DNA from: JBBQNJ01 sp038329845
Lineage (GTDB): Bacteria > Planctomycetota > Phycisphaerae > Tepidisphaerales > Tepidisphaeraceae
Assembly (NCBI GenBank): GCA_038329845.1
Contig: JBBQNJ010000027.1
Span: 1-53,045 of the forward strand
Reading direction: 5' to 3'
DNA: 53,045 bases
Part shown: in pieces, positions 25,612 through 32,546 of the stretch
How the letters are laid out: the number at the start of each line of letters is the position of its first letter
How positions within the stretch are numbered: the stretch's first letter is position 1
The notes under the pieces: generated by a model
Database searches by the model: none
Told to the model about the DNA's origin: nothing
Seen by the model: only the letters and a program-made list of their open reading frames with translations
Position numbers and translations under genes: made by a program

Positions 25612-26493
25612 ATGATTGTCGATTGTCATACCCATATCTGGCAGTCCCCGGAGCAGTTGGGGCAACTGGACCTGGGGTTGTCCCCCCGTCCGCTTCGCCC
25701 CCGCGCATCGGTTCGGCCGGGATTGACTCGAGGCGCCTGGCGCACCATCCCGGCGGCCGATCCCGAGCATCACTGGGCTCAGAACGGCGCGGTCGATAAG
25801 AGCATCGTTCTGGGCTTTAAGAGCCGCTATCTGCACGCCGACATCCCCAACCGGCTGGTGTCGGAATACGTGCTGCGATATCCCCAGAAGCTCATCGGGT
25901 TCGCGGGGATCGACCCGGCCGATCGCGGCGCGGTGGGGGAGCTTCGCGCTGCCCACGGCGACCTGCGCCTGCGCGGGGTGACGATGTCGCCGGCGGGCCA
26001 GGATTTCCATCCCAACAACTCGCATGCGATGGACATCTACGCCGAGGCCGAGCGCCTGGGGATGCCGATTCTGTTCCACCCCGGCGGGCAGCTCAGCGAG
26101 CAGAGCAAGCTCGAGTTCAGCCGTCCGTTTCTGCTCGATGAAGTCGCCCGATCGTTTCCCAAGCTTCGGATGGTCATCGCCCAACTCGGCCAGCCTTGGG
26201 TGGATGAGACGGTGGTGCTGCTGGGCAAGCACGCCAACGTCTTCGCCGATGTCAGCGGAACGCTGGCCCGGCCATGGCAGGCGTACAACTCGCTGGTCAG
26301 CGCCTACGAGGCGGGGGTGATCGAAAAGCTGCTGTTCGGGAGCGATTTTCCGTATACCAGCGCCACCGAATGCATCGAGGCGTTGTACAGCATCAATCAG
26401 GTGGCCCAGGGGACCAATCTGCCGGTGGTCCCGCGCGAGGCCCTGCGCGGGATCGTCGAGCGCGACGCATTGGGGCTGTTGGGGCTGGGCTGA
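25612..26493 (+). CDS. Amidohydrolase-2 family metal-dependent hydrolase
   Basis: A 293-residue TIM-barrel hydrolase. The N-terminal metal ligands are HTH in MIVDCHTHIW (residues 5-7). A further ligand histidine is in PILFHPGG, and the C-terminal aspartate is in LLFGSDFPY. Between them, SIVLGFKSRYLH, LIGFAGIDPAD, RGVTMSPAGQDFHPNN and VFADVSGTLARPW match the decarboxylase/lactonase branch of the family. The start is fixed by the MIVDCHTH motif; a frame 23 codons longer upstream has poor sequence. The substrate cannot be inferred. The gene is followed by GC-rich degenerate repeats. Confidence 0.87.
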   Translation: MIVDCHTHIWQSPEQLGQLDLGLSPRPLRPRASVRPGLTRGAWRTIPAADPEHHWAQNGAVDKSIVLGFKSRYLHADIPNRLVSEYVLRYPQKLIGFAGIDPADRGAVGELRAAHGDLRLRGVTMSPAGQDFHPNNSHAMDIYAEAERLGMPILFHPGGQLSEQSKLEFSRPFLLDEVARSFPKLRMVIAQLGQPWVDETVVLLGKHANVFADVSGTLARPWQAYNSLVSAYEAGVIEKLLFGSDFPYTSATECIEALYSINQVAQGTNLPVVPREALRGIVERDALGLLGLG

Positions 26494-26518
26494 AGCGGCC
26501 CGCGCCGCCGCGCCGCTG

Positions 26519-26708
26519 GGGCGGCGGGTTGCGCATCGCGGGTTGCGCATCGCAGGCGTGGGTCGCGGGCGGCGGGTCGCGCATCACAAGTCGCGAATCG
26601 CGGGCGCGCATCTCGCGTTGCGTATCGCGGGGGGCGGGCGAAACGTCGTTCGACGGTATCGCGGCGGAGGAATGACCAGGCGTGTTGCGTATCGCGGGGC
26701 GGGCGAAC
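26519..26708. repeat. Degenerate GCGCATCGCGGG tandem repeats
   Basis: Short GC-rich motifs (TTGCGCATCGC, GCGAATCGCGGGCG) recur irregularly. One clear direct repeat, TTGCGTATCGCGGGG followed by GCGGGCGAA, occurs at about 26617 and 26684. It occupies the whole gap between the amidohydrolase and lipoprotein genes. Confidence 0.6.
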
Positions 26709-26721
26709 CGTTGTTAGACGA

Positions 26722-27378
26722 ATGGATGATTTCCTGACAATTTATCGCCGATTTTTCCGGGCTCGGCGGCTCTGCGGCTCGGCGGCAATGTTGCTGCTGT
26801 GCCTGGGGCTGATCGGCTGCGCTGCGCCGACGTCGTTGCGGTTTTGGGCGATGGACGGTGGGCAGGAGTTTGAACAGAGCTTTTCGCGCGGTTATGCCGG
26901 ACGGGGCGAACGCGGGGATTTCGACGTGGTGATGACCGAGGATGGCGTGGACCAGGCGCCCGATCCAAAGCCCGATGGAACTCTTGTCCCCACGCCCGAG
27001 CCTCCCCTGAGACATCTGCTGCATGTGCGGGTTCTGTGGCTGCCGTTGCGCGGCACGCGGCTGGACAACCCTTCGGCGACCAATGCCTCGATCGACTGGT
27101 ACGTGATGGGGACCGGAAGCCGCCAGCATCAGGATATGCTCGCCTACAGCGGCGTGGGATATGTCGAGCTTGAGGAGCGCGGCCAGACCGCGCGGCTGGT
27201 GGTGCGCAACGCGACGCTCAAGCCGCGCGGGCGATGCGGAATGCTCGCCGATCCGGTCGGGGCGTGCCGGGTCAGCGGCTCGATTCTGGCGATCCAGGAC
27301 CGATCGGCGGTCGATAAATTGCTCGCCGAGATGCGCGATGCGACCGGTGCCCTCGAGGCGCGGGCGCAGGGGAGATGA
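26722..27378 (+). CDS. Hypothetical lipoprotein
   Basis: A 218-residue secreted protein. The signal peptide is charged (YRRFFRARR) followed by a hydrophobic stretch, AAMLLLCLGLIGCAAP, with lipobox LIGC; lipidation would be at C33. The mature part is beta-rich: LLHVRVLWLPLRGTRLDNPS, ASIDWYVMG, ARLVVRNATLKPR, GSILAIQDRSAVDKLLAEM. No known family was recognised. The stop overlaps the ribosome-site region of the following GNAT gene, suggesting a two-gene operon. It probably sits on the periplasmic face of a membrane. Confidence 0.7.
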   Translation: MDDFLTIYRRFFRARRLCGSAAMLLLCLGLIGCAAPTSLRFWAMDGGQEFEQSFSRGYAGRGERGDFDVVMTEDGVDQAPDPKPDGTLVPTPEPPLRHLLHVRVLWLPLRGTRLDNPSATNASIDWYVMGTGSRQHQDMLAYSGVGYVELEERGQTARLVVRNATLKPRGRCGMLADPVGACRVSGSILAIQDRSAVDKLLAEMRDATGALEARAQGR

Positions 27379-27382
27379 ACCG

Positions 27383-27940
27383 TTGGCGGGCGACACGGCA
27401 GCGATTCGCGCGGGGCTGCAAGGGAAGGCTCTCAACTTGCCAAACACGTCAGGGACCGCAAACGTATCGATTCGCGCGGGGGTGCAAGGGAAGGCGCTGG
27501 AGCGGACCGGAAAGGGCAAGTTGCTCAAGGCAGCGATTCGCGCGGGTGTGCAAGGAAAGGCCGATTCATCTTCGCTGTCCGGGGTCTGGTCGGTGCGGCT
27601 GATCGATCGGCGGGTCGAGGTCGGATCGGCGATGTGCGTTTGGACCGCTTCGGCCGGCGTGCTGCAGCTACTCGACCTGAACGTGATCGAGCCCCATCGT
27701 CGCCGCGGCCATGGACGCCGGCTGCTCGAGAAGGTGGCGATCGAGGCCAAACGACGGGCCGGGGCCGGGGGCGGGGACGGCGGGGACGGGGGGCTGCGAA
27801 GAATCTGGTGCGCCGTGGGGCAAAAAACGCAGATTCGCGCCCGCGCGTTTTTGTGTGGCTGTGGGTTTCATCACGTGGCGACCGTGCAGGACCTGCTGGC
27901 CGGTGAGGACCTGCTGATTTACATCAAGAGCTATGACTGA
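27383..27940 (+). CDS. GNAT-family acetyltransferase with repeat-encoded N-terminal extension
   Basis: The C-terminal 120 residues are a GNAT fold: WSVRLIDRRVEVGSAMCVW, LLDLNVIEPHRRRGHGRRLL (acetyl-CoA loop, R/Q-x-x-G-x-G/A type: RRRGHG), and IRARAFLCGCGFHHV where the family has the AxxFYxxxGF block. It therefore most likely acetylates an amine on an unknown substrate. The first 65 residues consist of three in-frame copies of IRAG(L/V)QGKA at a 22-residue period. The start is uncertain: TTG 27383 has GGAG upstream, but GTG 27593, just before the GNAT fold, is possible, in which case the repeats are untranslated. The central glycine-rich GGGDGGDGG loop is also low-complexity. Confidence 0.75.
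   Translation: MAGDTAAIRAGLQGKALNLPNTSGTANVSIRAGVQGKALERTGKGKLLKAAIRAGVQGKADSSSLSGVWSVRLIDRRVEVGSAMCVWTASAGVLQLLDLNVIEPHRRRGHGRRLLEKVAIEAKRRAGAGGGDGGDGGLRRIWCAVGQKTQIRARAFLCGCGFHHVATVQDLLAGEDLLIYIKSYD
27402..27561 (+). repeat. Three 28-bp repeats at an exact 66-bp period
   Basis: CGATTCGCGCGGG(G/T)(C/G)TGCAAGG at the head of each copy begins at 27402, 27468 and 27534, separated by unrelated 38-base spacers. The spacing is a multiple of three, so the same peptide is read each time in the GNAT frame. Confidence 0.85.
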
Positions 27941-27978
27941 CGCGGACGAACTATTGTGCTACAATACGCCGTAACAAT

Positions 27979-28614
27979 ATGCCCACCACCTCCAAGCGCG
28001 GCACGGCCGCATCCCGCGTGAGTATTCCCGACCGCATCGACTTCGACGCGTTCCTGGCCCGTTTATCGCCGAAAGATCGGTTGAATGTCGAGCGACATTT
28101 GGCGGCGGTCGGGGATGACGCCGACGGACGGCACGCGGCGTTGTGGCAGCGTGTGGCGTGCGCCATGATGAGTCTGGCGGGTCATTCGGCGAAGCTGAAC
28201 GGGCAGCAATCGGCCCAATTTTACGTTGCCGATGGGAAATATCGCATGCAGGTATTCGCCATGGAGGACCTGCGCGACGGGAAAATCACGCTGTATTGCG
28301 GCGACACGCTGGAGCAGGGGATCAAGCAGGGGATCGTCGCCAAGCCGGCCGGCAAGACCAAGCCGAGTTTGGACGAGGCGTCGGCGGCGGTGGCGATGCC
28401 GATCCCGGGGAACAGTCATACATTGAACGTCGAGCAGCTCGATGGTCGCACGCCCAACCCCGCGCCGTTCTACAAGGACATGCTCGGTTGGAATCGCCGG
28501 GCATTGCGGATTTCACTCCCGGTAGATGCCTCGAACGCCGAAGCCGAAGCGGCCGAAGCCTTGTGCGCCCTTTCCGCCGCCAACTGGCGAGCCAATCCCG
28601 CCATCGCCAAGTAA
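27979..28614 (+). CDS. Conserved-looking hypothetical protein
   Basis: A 211-residue soluble protein with no signal peptide or membrane segment. Regions with protein-like conservation are IDFDAFLARLSPKDRLNVERHL, WQRVACAMMSLAGHSAKLNGQQ and YRMQVFAMEDLRDGKITLYCGDTLEQGI; the C-terminal third (FYKDMLGWNRRALRISLPVD) looks like a second small domain. The first 12 residues and the Ala-rich end look disordered. No known family was recognised. It begins 38 bases after the GNAT gene and is followed by a hairpin that may end the transcript. Confidence 0.7.
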   Translation: MPTTSKRGTAASRVSIPDRIDFDAFLARLSPKDRLNVERHLAAVGDDADGRHAALWQRVACAMMSLAGHSAKLNGQQSAQFYVADGKYRMQVFAMEDLRDGKITLYCGDTLEQGIKQGIVAKPAGKTKPSLDEASAAVAMPIPGNSHTLNVEQLDGRTPNPAPFYKDMLGWNRRALRISLPVDASNAEAEAAEALCALSAANWRANPAIAK

Positions 28615-28641
28615 CCCTCCCGCACATCGCCGCGAACGCCT

Positions 28642-28670
28642 TCGCCGCGAACGCCTTCGCGGCGATTTTC
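28642..28670 (+). terminator. Possible terminator after the hypothetical gene
   Basis: A perfect 10-bp stem TCGCCGCGAA (28642-28651) with TTCGCGGCGA (28656-28665), loop CGCC, is followed by TTTTC. The T-run is short, so termination may be partial. Confidence 0.55.
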
Positions 28671-28685
28671 GCTGCGCGCGCCGCG

Positions 28686-28819
28686 AAAAAGAAGCGCGTC
28701 CCCTTTTTACGAATGGGCCAAGCATTGGGAACAGTCTATATTCATAAACACCATATTTATAACAACTTAATAAAAAAGGGGACGCGCTTCTTTTTTAATT
28801 GTGCGCGTCCCCTTTTTAC
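28686..28819. repeat. GGGGACGCGCTTC palindromic element, locus 2
   Basis: A perfect 23-bp inverted pair at 28686-28708 and 28773-28795 encloses an AT-rich centre. A third solo arm (GCGCGTCCCCTTTTTAC, 28803-28819) follows. The arm order is reversed relative to the locus at 8396-8506. Flanks are shared as well: TTTTTACGAA follows the matching arm at both loci. Confidence 0.85.
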
Positions 28820-28883
28820 CATGAGCAGGGGAAGAGGGGATGTCTTGTCGGGAGGGGGCGGGGGGGTTAGGCTCTTGGGAGCT

Positions 28884-30320
28884 ATGAAGGACGCGGCTTT
28901 TCAGCAATGCATCAATCCATCGTGCGGGGCGAGGTTCGGGGTGGACGAAACGCATGTGGCGTGCGCCAAGTGCGGGAGTTTGCTGGACATCGAGTACGAC
29001 TGGTCGCGCCTGGCGGTGCCGCGGAGTCTTTCGTTTTTCGAGCATCGCTGGAGCACCAAGGGAACCAAGACCGAAGGCAGTCTCGATTTTTCCGGGGTCT
29101 GGCGATTCCGCGAGTTGATGCCGTTTTTCCGCGACCCATCGGACATCGCCACGATCGGAGAAGGGCGCACGGTCCTGCAACAGGCCGACTTGCTGGGTCG
29201 GCAGTTGGACATGAAGCCGGGAAAGTTGCTGTTGCAATATGAGGGGCTGAATCCCTCGGGCAGCTTTAAGGACAACGGGATGACCGCCGCGTTCACGCAC
29301 GCGCGGATGGTGGGGGCTCGGCGGGTGGCGTGTGCGTCGACGGGCAACACCTCGGCGTCGCTGGCGCTGTTCGCGTCGCTGGTCGAGATGCAGGGGATCG
29401 TCTTCATCGGCTCGGGCAAGATCGCGTTCGGCAAGCTGTCGCAAGCGCTGGACTACGGGGCGTTGACACTGCAAATCCAGGCGGATTTCGATGCCTGTCT
29501 TCGCCGCATCCGCCAGATCGCGGTGGACCGCCCGAAGCTGGGCATCTACCTGATGAACAGCGTCAATCCGTTCCGGCTCGAGGGGCAGAAGTCGATCATG
29601 TACCGCATCCTCGAGGCCCGCGACTGGGAGCCGCCGGATTGGATCATCGTGCCGGGTGGGAACCTGGGAAACTGCTCGGCGTTCGGCAAGGCCTTCATGG
29701 AATTAAGCCATCTCGGGCTGATCAAGAAGATTCCGCGGCTGGCGGTGATAAACGCCTCGGGGGCCAACACGCTTAACGAGATGTTCACCCGCCAGGGGGT
29801 TCGCTGGAACGCAGGGCGCTATGATGCCGAGAAGGTTCAGAAATTCTACGCGGCGATGGATGAATCGGATCATCACGCCCACACCGTCGCCAGCGCTATC
29901 GAGATCAGCCGTCCGGTGAACCTGCCGAAGGCGCTGCGGGCGTTGGACGTGATGAACGGCGTGGTGCGCGAAGTGAGCGACGAGGAGATTCTCGAGCATC
30001 GCGCGCTGGTGGCGCGCTATGGATTCGGCTGCGAACCGGCCAGCGCCGCGGGCGTGGCGGGGCTGCGAATGTTGATGGATGAGGGCGTGATCTCGAAGGA
30101 CGAGACGGTAGCGTGCGTGCTGACCGGGCATGAGCTGAAGGATCCGAACGTGACGGTGAAGTATCACACCGGGATCGACATGAAGAGCGTGCAGGACCTG
30201 GCGCCGCGGGTAGAGCCGACGGGGAAATTGGTGAATCGGCCGATCGCGGTGGCGGACGATCTGGAGGCGATCGTGGCGAAGTTGGGAATGGGGGAGGGAA
30301 TTGTGAATTGTGAATTGTAA
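28884..30320 (+). CDS. thrC: Threonine synthase
   Basis: PLP enzyme converting O-phosphohomoserine to threonine. 478 residues. An N-terminal zinc-ribbon-like segment (CINPSCGARF...ACAKCGS) precedes the fold-type II core. The PLP lysine is in LNPSGSFKDNGM, the phosphate-binding ASTGNTSASLALFA loop follows, and GGNLGNCSAFGKAF is the cofactor-phosphate glycine loop. GCEPASAAGVAGL near the C-terminus is also conserved. ATG 28884 has GGGAG upstream; the frame is open much further 5' but crosses repeats and is noncoding. The last residues, GIVNCEL, are encoded by an AATTGTGAA repeat that provides the stop codon. No other thr genes adjoin. Confidence 0.93.
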   Translation: MKDAAFQQCINPSCGARFGVDETHVACAKCGSLLDIEYDWSRLAVPRSLSFFEHRWSTKGTKTEGSLDFSGVWRFRELMPFFRDPSDIATIGEGRTVLQQADLLGRQLDMKPGKLLLQYEGLNPSGSFKDNGMTAAFTHARMVGARRVACASTGNTSASLALFASLVEMQGIVFIGSGKIAFGKLSQALDYGALTLQIQADFDACLRRIRQIAVDRPKLGIYLMNSVNPFRLEGQKSIMYRILEARDWEPPDWIIVPGGNLGNCSAFGKAFMELSHLGLIKKIPRLAVINASGANTLNEMFTRQGVRWNAGRYDAEKVQKFYAAMDESDHHAHTVASAIEISRPVNLPKALRALDVMNGVVREVSDEEILEHRALVARYGFGCEPASAAGVAGLRMLMDEGVISKDETVACVLTGHELKDPNVTVKYHTGIDMKSVQDLAPRVEPTGKLVNRPIAVADDLEAIVAKLGMGEGIVNCEL

Positions 30321-30331
30321 ATTGTGAATTA
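30299..30331. repeat. AATTGTGAATTGTGAATTGT tandem repeat
   Basis: Nine-base units AATTGTGAA/AATTGTAAA repeat about four times across the end of thrC. A related AAAATTGTGAATTGAG stretch occurs at about 35490. Confidence 0.65.
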
Positions 30332-30391
30332 AGTATTACGGGCGAAGATTCAGGCTGGGGATTGGATTTGACAATCGCGGGAGATGAAGTG

Positions 30392-31411
30392 ATGCGGGTA
30401 TTGGTTTTAGGCGGCACGGGGCTGATCAGCACGGGGATCCTCAAGCACCTTCGCGGGCGGGGGGCGGAGGTGACGATGTTCAATCGCGGCAAGCGAGCTG
30501 GAACCGAGGTTCACCAGGGCATCGAGGTGATCCAGGGAGATCGCAACGACTTTGCCGCGTTCGAGCGACAATTCGCCGATCGCAAGTTCGACGTGGTGAT
30601 CGACATGATCGGCTTTAACGTCGAACAAGTCCGCAGCGCCGTGCGAGCATTCGCCGGGCGCTGCCGGCATTACATCTTCTGCTCGACGGTTTGCACTTAT
30701 GGGTCGAAAATCCCGCCGGGGGTGTTGATCGACGAGACATTCCCGCAACAGCCGATCAGCGATTACGGCAGAAACAAGGTGGCGTGCGAGCGGATCATCC
30801 GGGAGGCGGGTGAGGGGGGCGAGGGCGGCGAGGGGGGAAAATTTGCCGCCACGATCATTCGTCCCAGTCACACTTACGGGCCGGGGGGCCAGTTGATCGA
30901 TAATCTCGAGTCCGACGCCGTGGCTTGGGACAGGATCGAACACGATCTTCCGGTGCTGTGCGCCGGCGATGGGCTGGGGCTGTGGCAATCGACCCACCGC
31001 GACGATGTGGGCAAGTTGTTCGCGTTCGCGGCGATGAATCCGGCGACGTTCGGGCAAAGCTACAACGCGACCGGGCCGACCGTGCTGACCTGGCGCGATT
31101 ACTATCGGATCGTGGCCGCGGCCTTGGGAAAAACGGCCAAGGTCATCTTCATTCCGGCCGAGTGGATCGTGAAGCGCGATCCGCGGCGATTCGGGCTGTT
31201 GCGGGAGATCACGCAGTTTCATGGGGCGTACGATTCGAGCAAGGCCCGCCGTGATGTGCCGGAGTTTCAATGTGAAATTTCGTTGAGCGCCGGTGCCGCC
31301 GGGACCCTTGAGAGTGTTCGCCAGCGCGGGACCTGGCGCTCGGGCGATGCGGCGTATCAGGCGATGGTGGATGAGGCGCTGAAGATGGGAGTGCAACCGG
31401 TCGAGGCGTAA
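30392..31411 (+). CDS. NAD-dependent epimerase/dehydratase (extended SDR)
   Basis: A 339-residue Rossmann-fold protein. The nucleotide-binding glycine motif is VLVLGGTGLISTGI at the N-terminus, with the acidic/NAD selectivity region at VTMFNRGKR. The catalytic region is CSTVCTYG followed by YGRNK (Y-x-x-x-K). Downstream are IIRPSHTYGPGG, TWRDYYRIVAAALG and a C-terminal RRDVPEFQ. It is probably a sugar-nucleotide or mRNA-binding-type isomerase-like SDR; the substrate is unknown. The start was set at MRVLVLGG; a frame ten codons longer begins within the repeat-derived leader. A GEGGEGGEGG run near residue 135 is low-complexity. Confidence 0.85.
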   Translation: MRVLVLGGTGLISTGILKHLRGRGAEVTMFNRGKRAGTEVHQGIEVIQGDRNDFAAFERQFADRKFDVVIDMIGFNVEQVRSAVRAFAGRCRHYIFCSTVCTYGSKIPPGVLIDETFPQQPISDYGRNKVACERIIREAGEGGEGGEGGKFAATIIRPSHTYGPGGQLIDNLESDAVAWDRIEHDLPVLCAGDGLGLWQSTHRDDVGKLFAFAAMNPATFGQSYNATGPTVLTWRDYYRIVAAALGKTAKVIFIPAEWIVKRDPRRFGLLREITQFHGAYDSSKARRDVPEFQCEISLSAGAAGTLESVRQRGTWRSGDAAYQAMVDEALKMGVQPVEA

Positions 31412-31453
31412 CGTCGCATCGTCCTGGCGGGAGCGTCCGGTTGCGGCTTTATA

Positions 31454-31552
31454 CCGCTCGTCGACCGTTTTGAGACAATTCGATTGGAGAAACACGGGAC
31501 TACGCCGAAGGTTCCGAGGCATCGTGGATGTCTCACTGAAGGCCGCGAGCGA
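31454..31552. repeat. Third copy of the ~98-bp terminal-inverted-repeat element
   Basis: Starts CCGCTCGTCGACC...TGAGAC and ends GTCTCACTGAAGGCCGCGAG. It matches the elements at 16704 and 16807 best in reverse orientation. It lies in the leader of the esterase gene, ending 38 bases before the ATG. Confidence 0.65.
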
Positions 31553-31589
31553 TTTAACCCGTGCGTTGTCACAAGATCAAAGGATAGCC

Positions 31590-32540
31590 ATGCCTTCGAT
31601 TGACATGCCGCTGGAGCAACTGCGGCAATACAAGCCGTCGATGTACCGCGAGGCCGATTTCGAATCGTTCTGGGATCAGACGATTGCCGAGGCGATCCAG
31701 CAACCGATCAACCAGGAACTGATCCCGTATGGCTTGCCGTTGCGCGGGATCGAGTGTTTCGCGGTGCGGTACGACGGGTTTGGGGGCGGGCGGATCGCCG
31801 GGTGGTATCTGCGTCCGGAGGGGCGGGGAAAGTTTCCCGGGGTGTGCGTGTATCACGGCTACAGCGGGCGGGGGCCTCGTCCGCTGGATCTGCTGTGGCT
31901 GGTGAGCCAGGGGATGTGCGTGCTGAGCATGGACTGCCGCGGCCAGAACGGGCAGTCGCAGGATGCGACGGCGTATCCGGAAGGCCACCAGATGGGCTGG
32001 ATGACACAGGGGATCCGCGATCCGAAGCGATACTATTACCGGATGGTTTTCGCCGACGCGGTGCGGGCGCTGGAACTGCTGGGGCATCGGGACGAGGTGG
32101 ACGTCGATCGGATCGCGGTCACGGGGGTGAGCCAGGGTGGCGGGATCACGCTGGCGGCGGCGGCGCTGTCGAAGCGCCCGTGCCTGGCGCTGCCGGACAT
32201 CCCGTTTTTGTGCGATTTTCGCCGTGCCATCGCCATCACGCCGAACGGGCCGTATCCGGAGATCACCAATTTTCTTAAGAGTTTCCCCTCGTTGTACGAG
32301 ACGGCGATTCGGACGTTGAGCTATTGCGACAATCTGAATCTGGCACCGTGGATCCGCTGCAAGACGGTCGTCTCGAACAGCCTTTGGGATGACATCTGCC
32401 CGCCGAGTACGATCTTCGCGGTTTACAATCACATTACGGCGGAGAAGAAGATCGAGATTTATCCGTACCACAAGCATGAGCTGCCGTATGAGCATCGGGA
32501 GGTGCAGTTGCAGGTGCTGGCTGAGACGCTGGGGTTGTGA
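31590..32540 (+). CDS. Acetylxylan esterase / cephalosporin-C deacetylase family hydrolase (CE7)
   Basis: A 316-residue alpha/beta hydrolase that removes acetyl groups from short xylo-oligosaccharides or similar substrates. The N-terminal YREADFESFWDQTI matches the family start. The nucleophile elbow is GVSQGGG, the oxyanion region is YHGYSGRG, the RGQ of the family occurs in DCRGQNGQS, the acid is in SLWDDICPP, and the catalytic histidine is in YPYHKHELPYEH. There is no signal peptide, consistent with a cytoplasmic enzyme. AGGA precedes the ATG. It is followed six bases later by glycerate kinase, so the two genes likely form an operon. Confidence 0.9.
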   Translation: MPSIDMPLEQLRQYKPSMYREADFESFWDQTIAEAIQQPINQELIPYGLPLRGIECFAVRYDGFGGGRIAGWYLRPEGRGKFPGVCVYHGYSGRGPRPLDLLWLVSQGMCVLSMDCRGQNGQSQDATAYPEGHQMGWMTQGIRDPKRYYYRMVFADAVRALELLGHRDEVDVDRIAVTGVSQGGGITLAAAALSKRPCLALPDIPFLCDFRRAIAITPNGPYPEITNFLKSFPSLYETAIRTLSYCDNLNLAPWIRCKTVVSNSLWDDICPPSTIFAVYNHITAEKKIEIYPYHKHELPYEHREVQLQVLAETLGL

Positions 32541-32546
32541 TCACGG

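Noticed and set aside
27402..27561. Miniature CRISPR array (28-base repeats, 38-base spacers)
   Set aside because: Only three repeats, the copies differ from each other, the period is a multiple of three within an open frame, and no cas genes or leader are present.
28143..28883. Long in-frame extension upstream of thrC
   Set aside because: It overlaps the hypothetical gene in another frame and then runs through palindromic repeats. The threonine synthase family starts at MKDAAFQQC, which has its own ribosome site.
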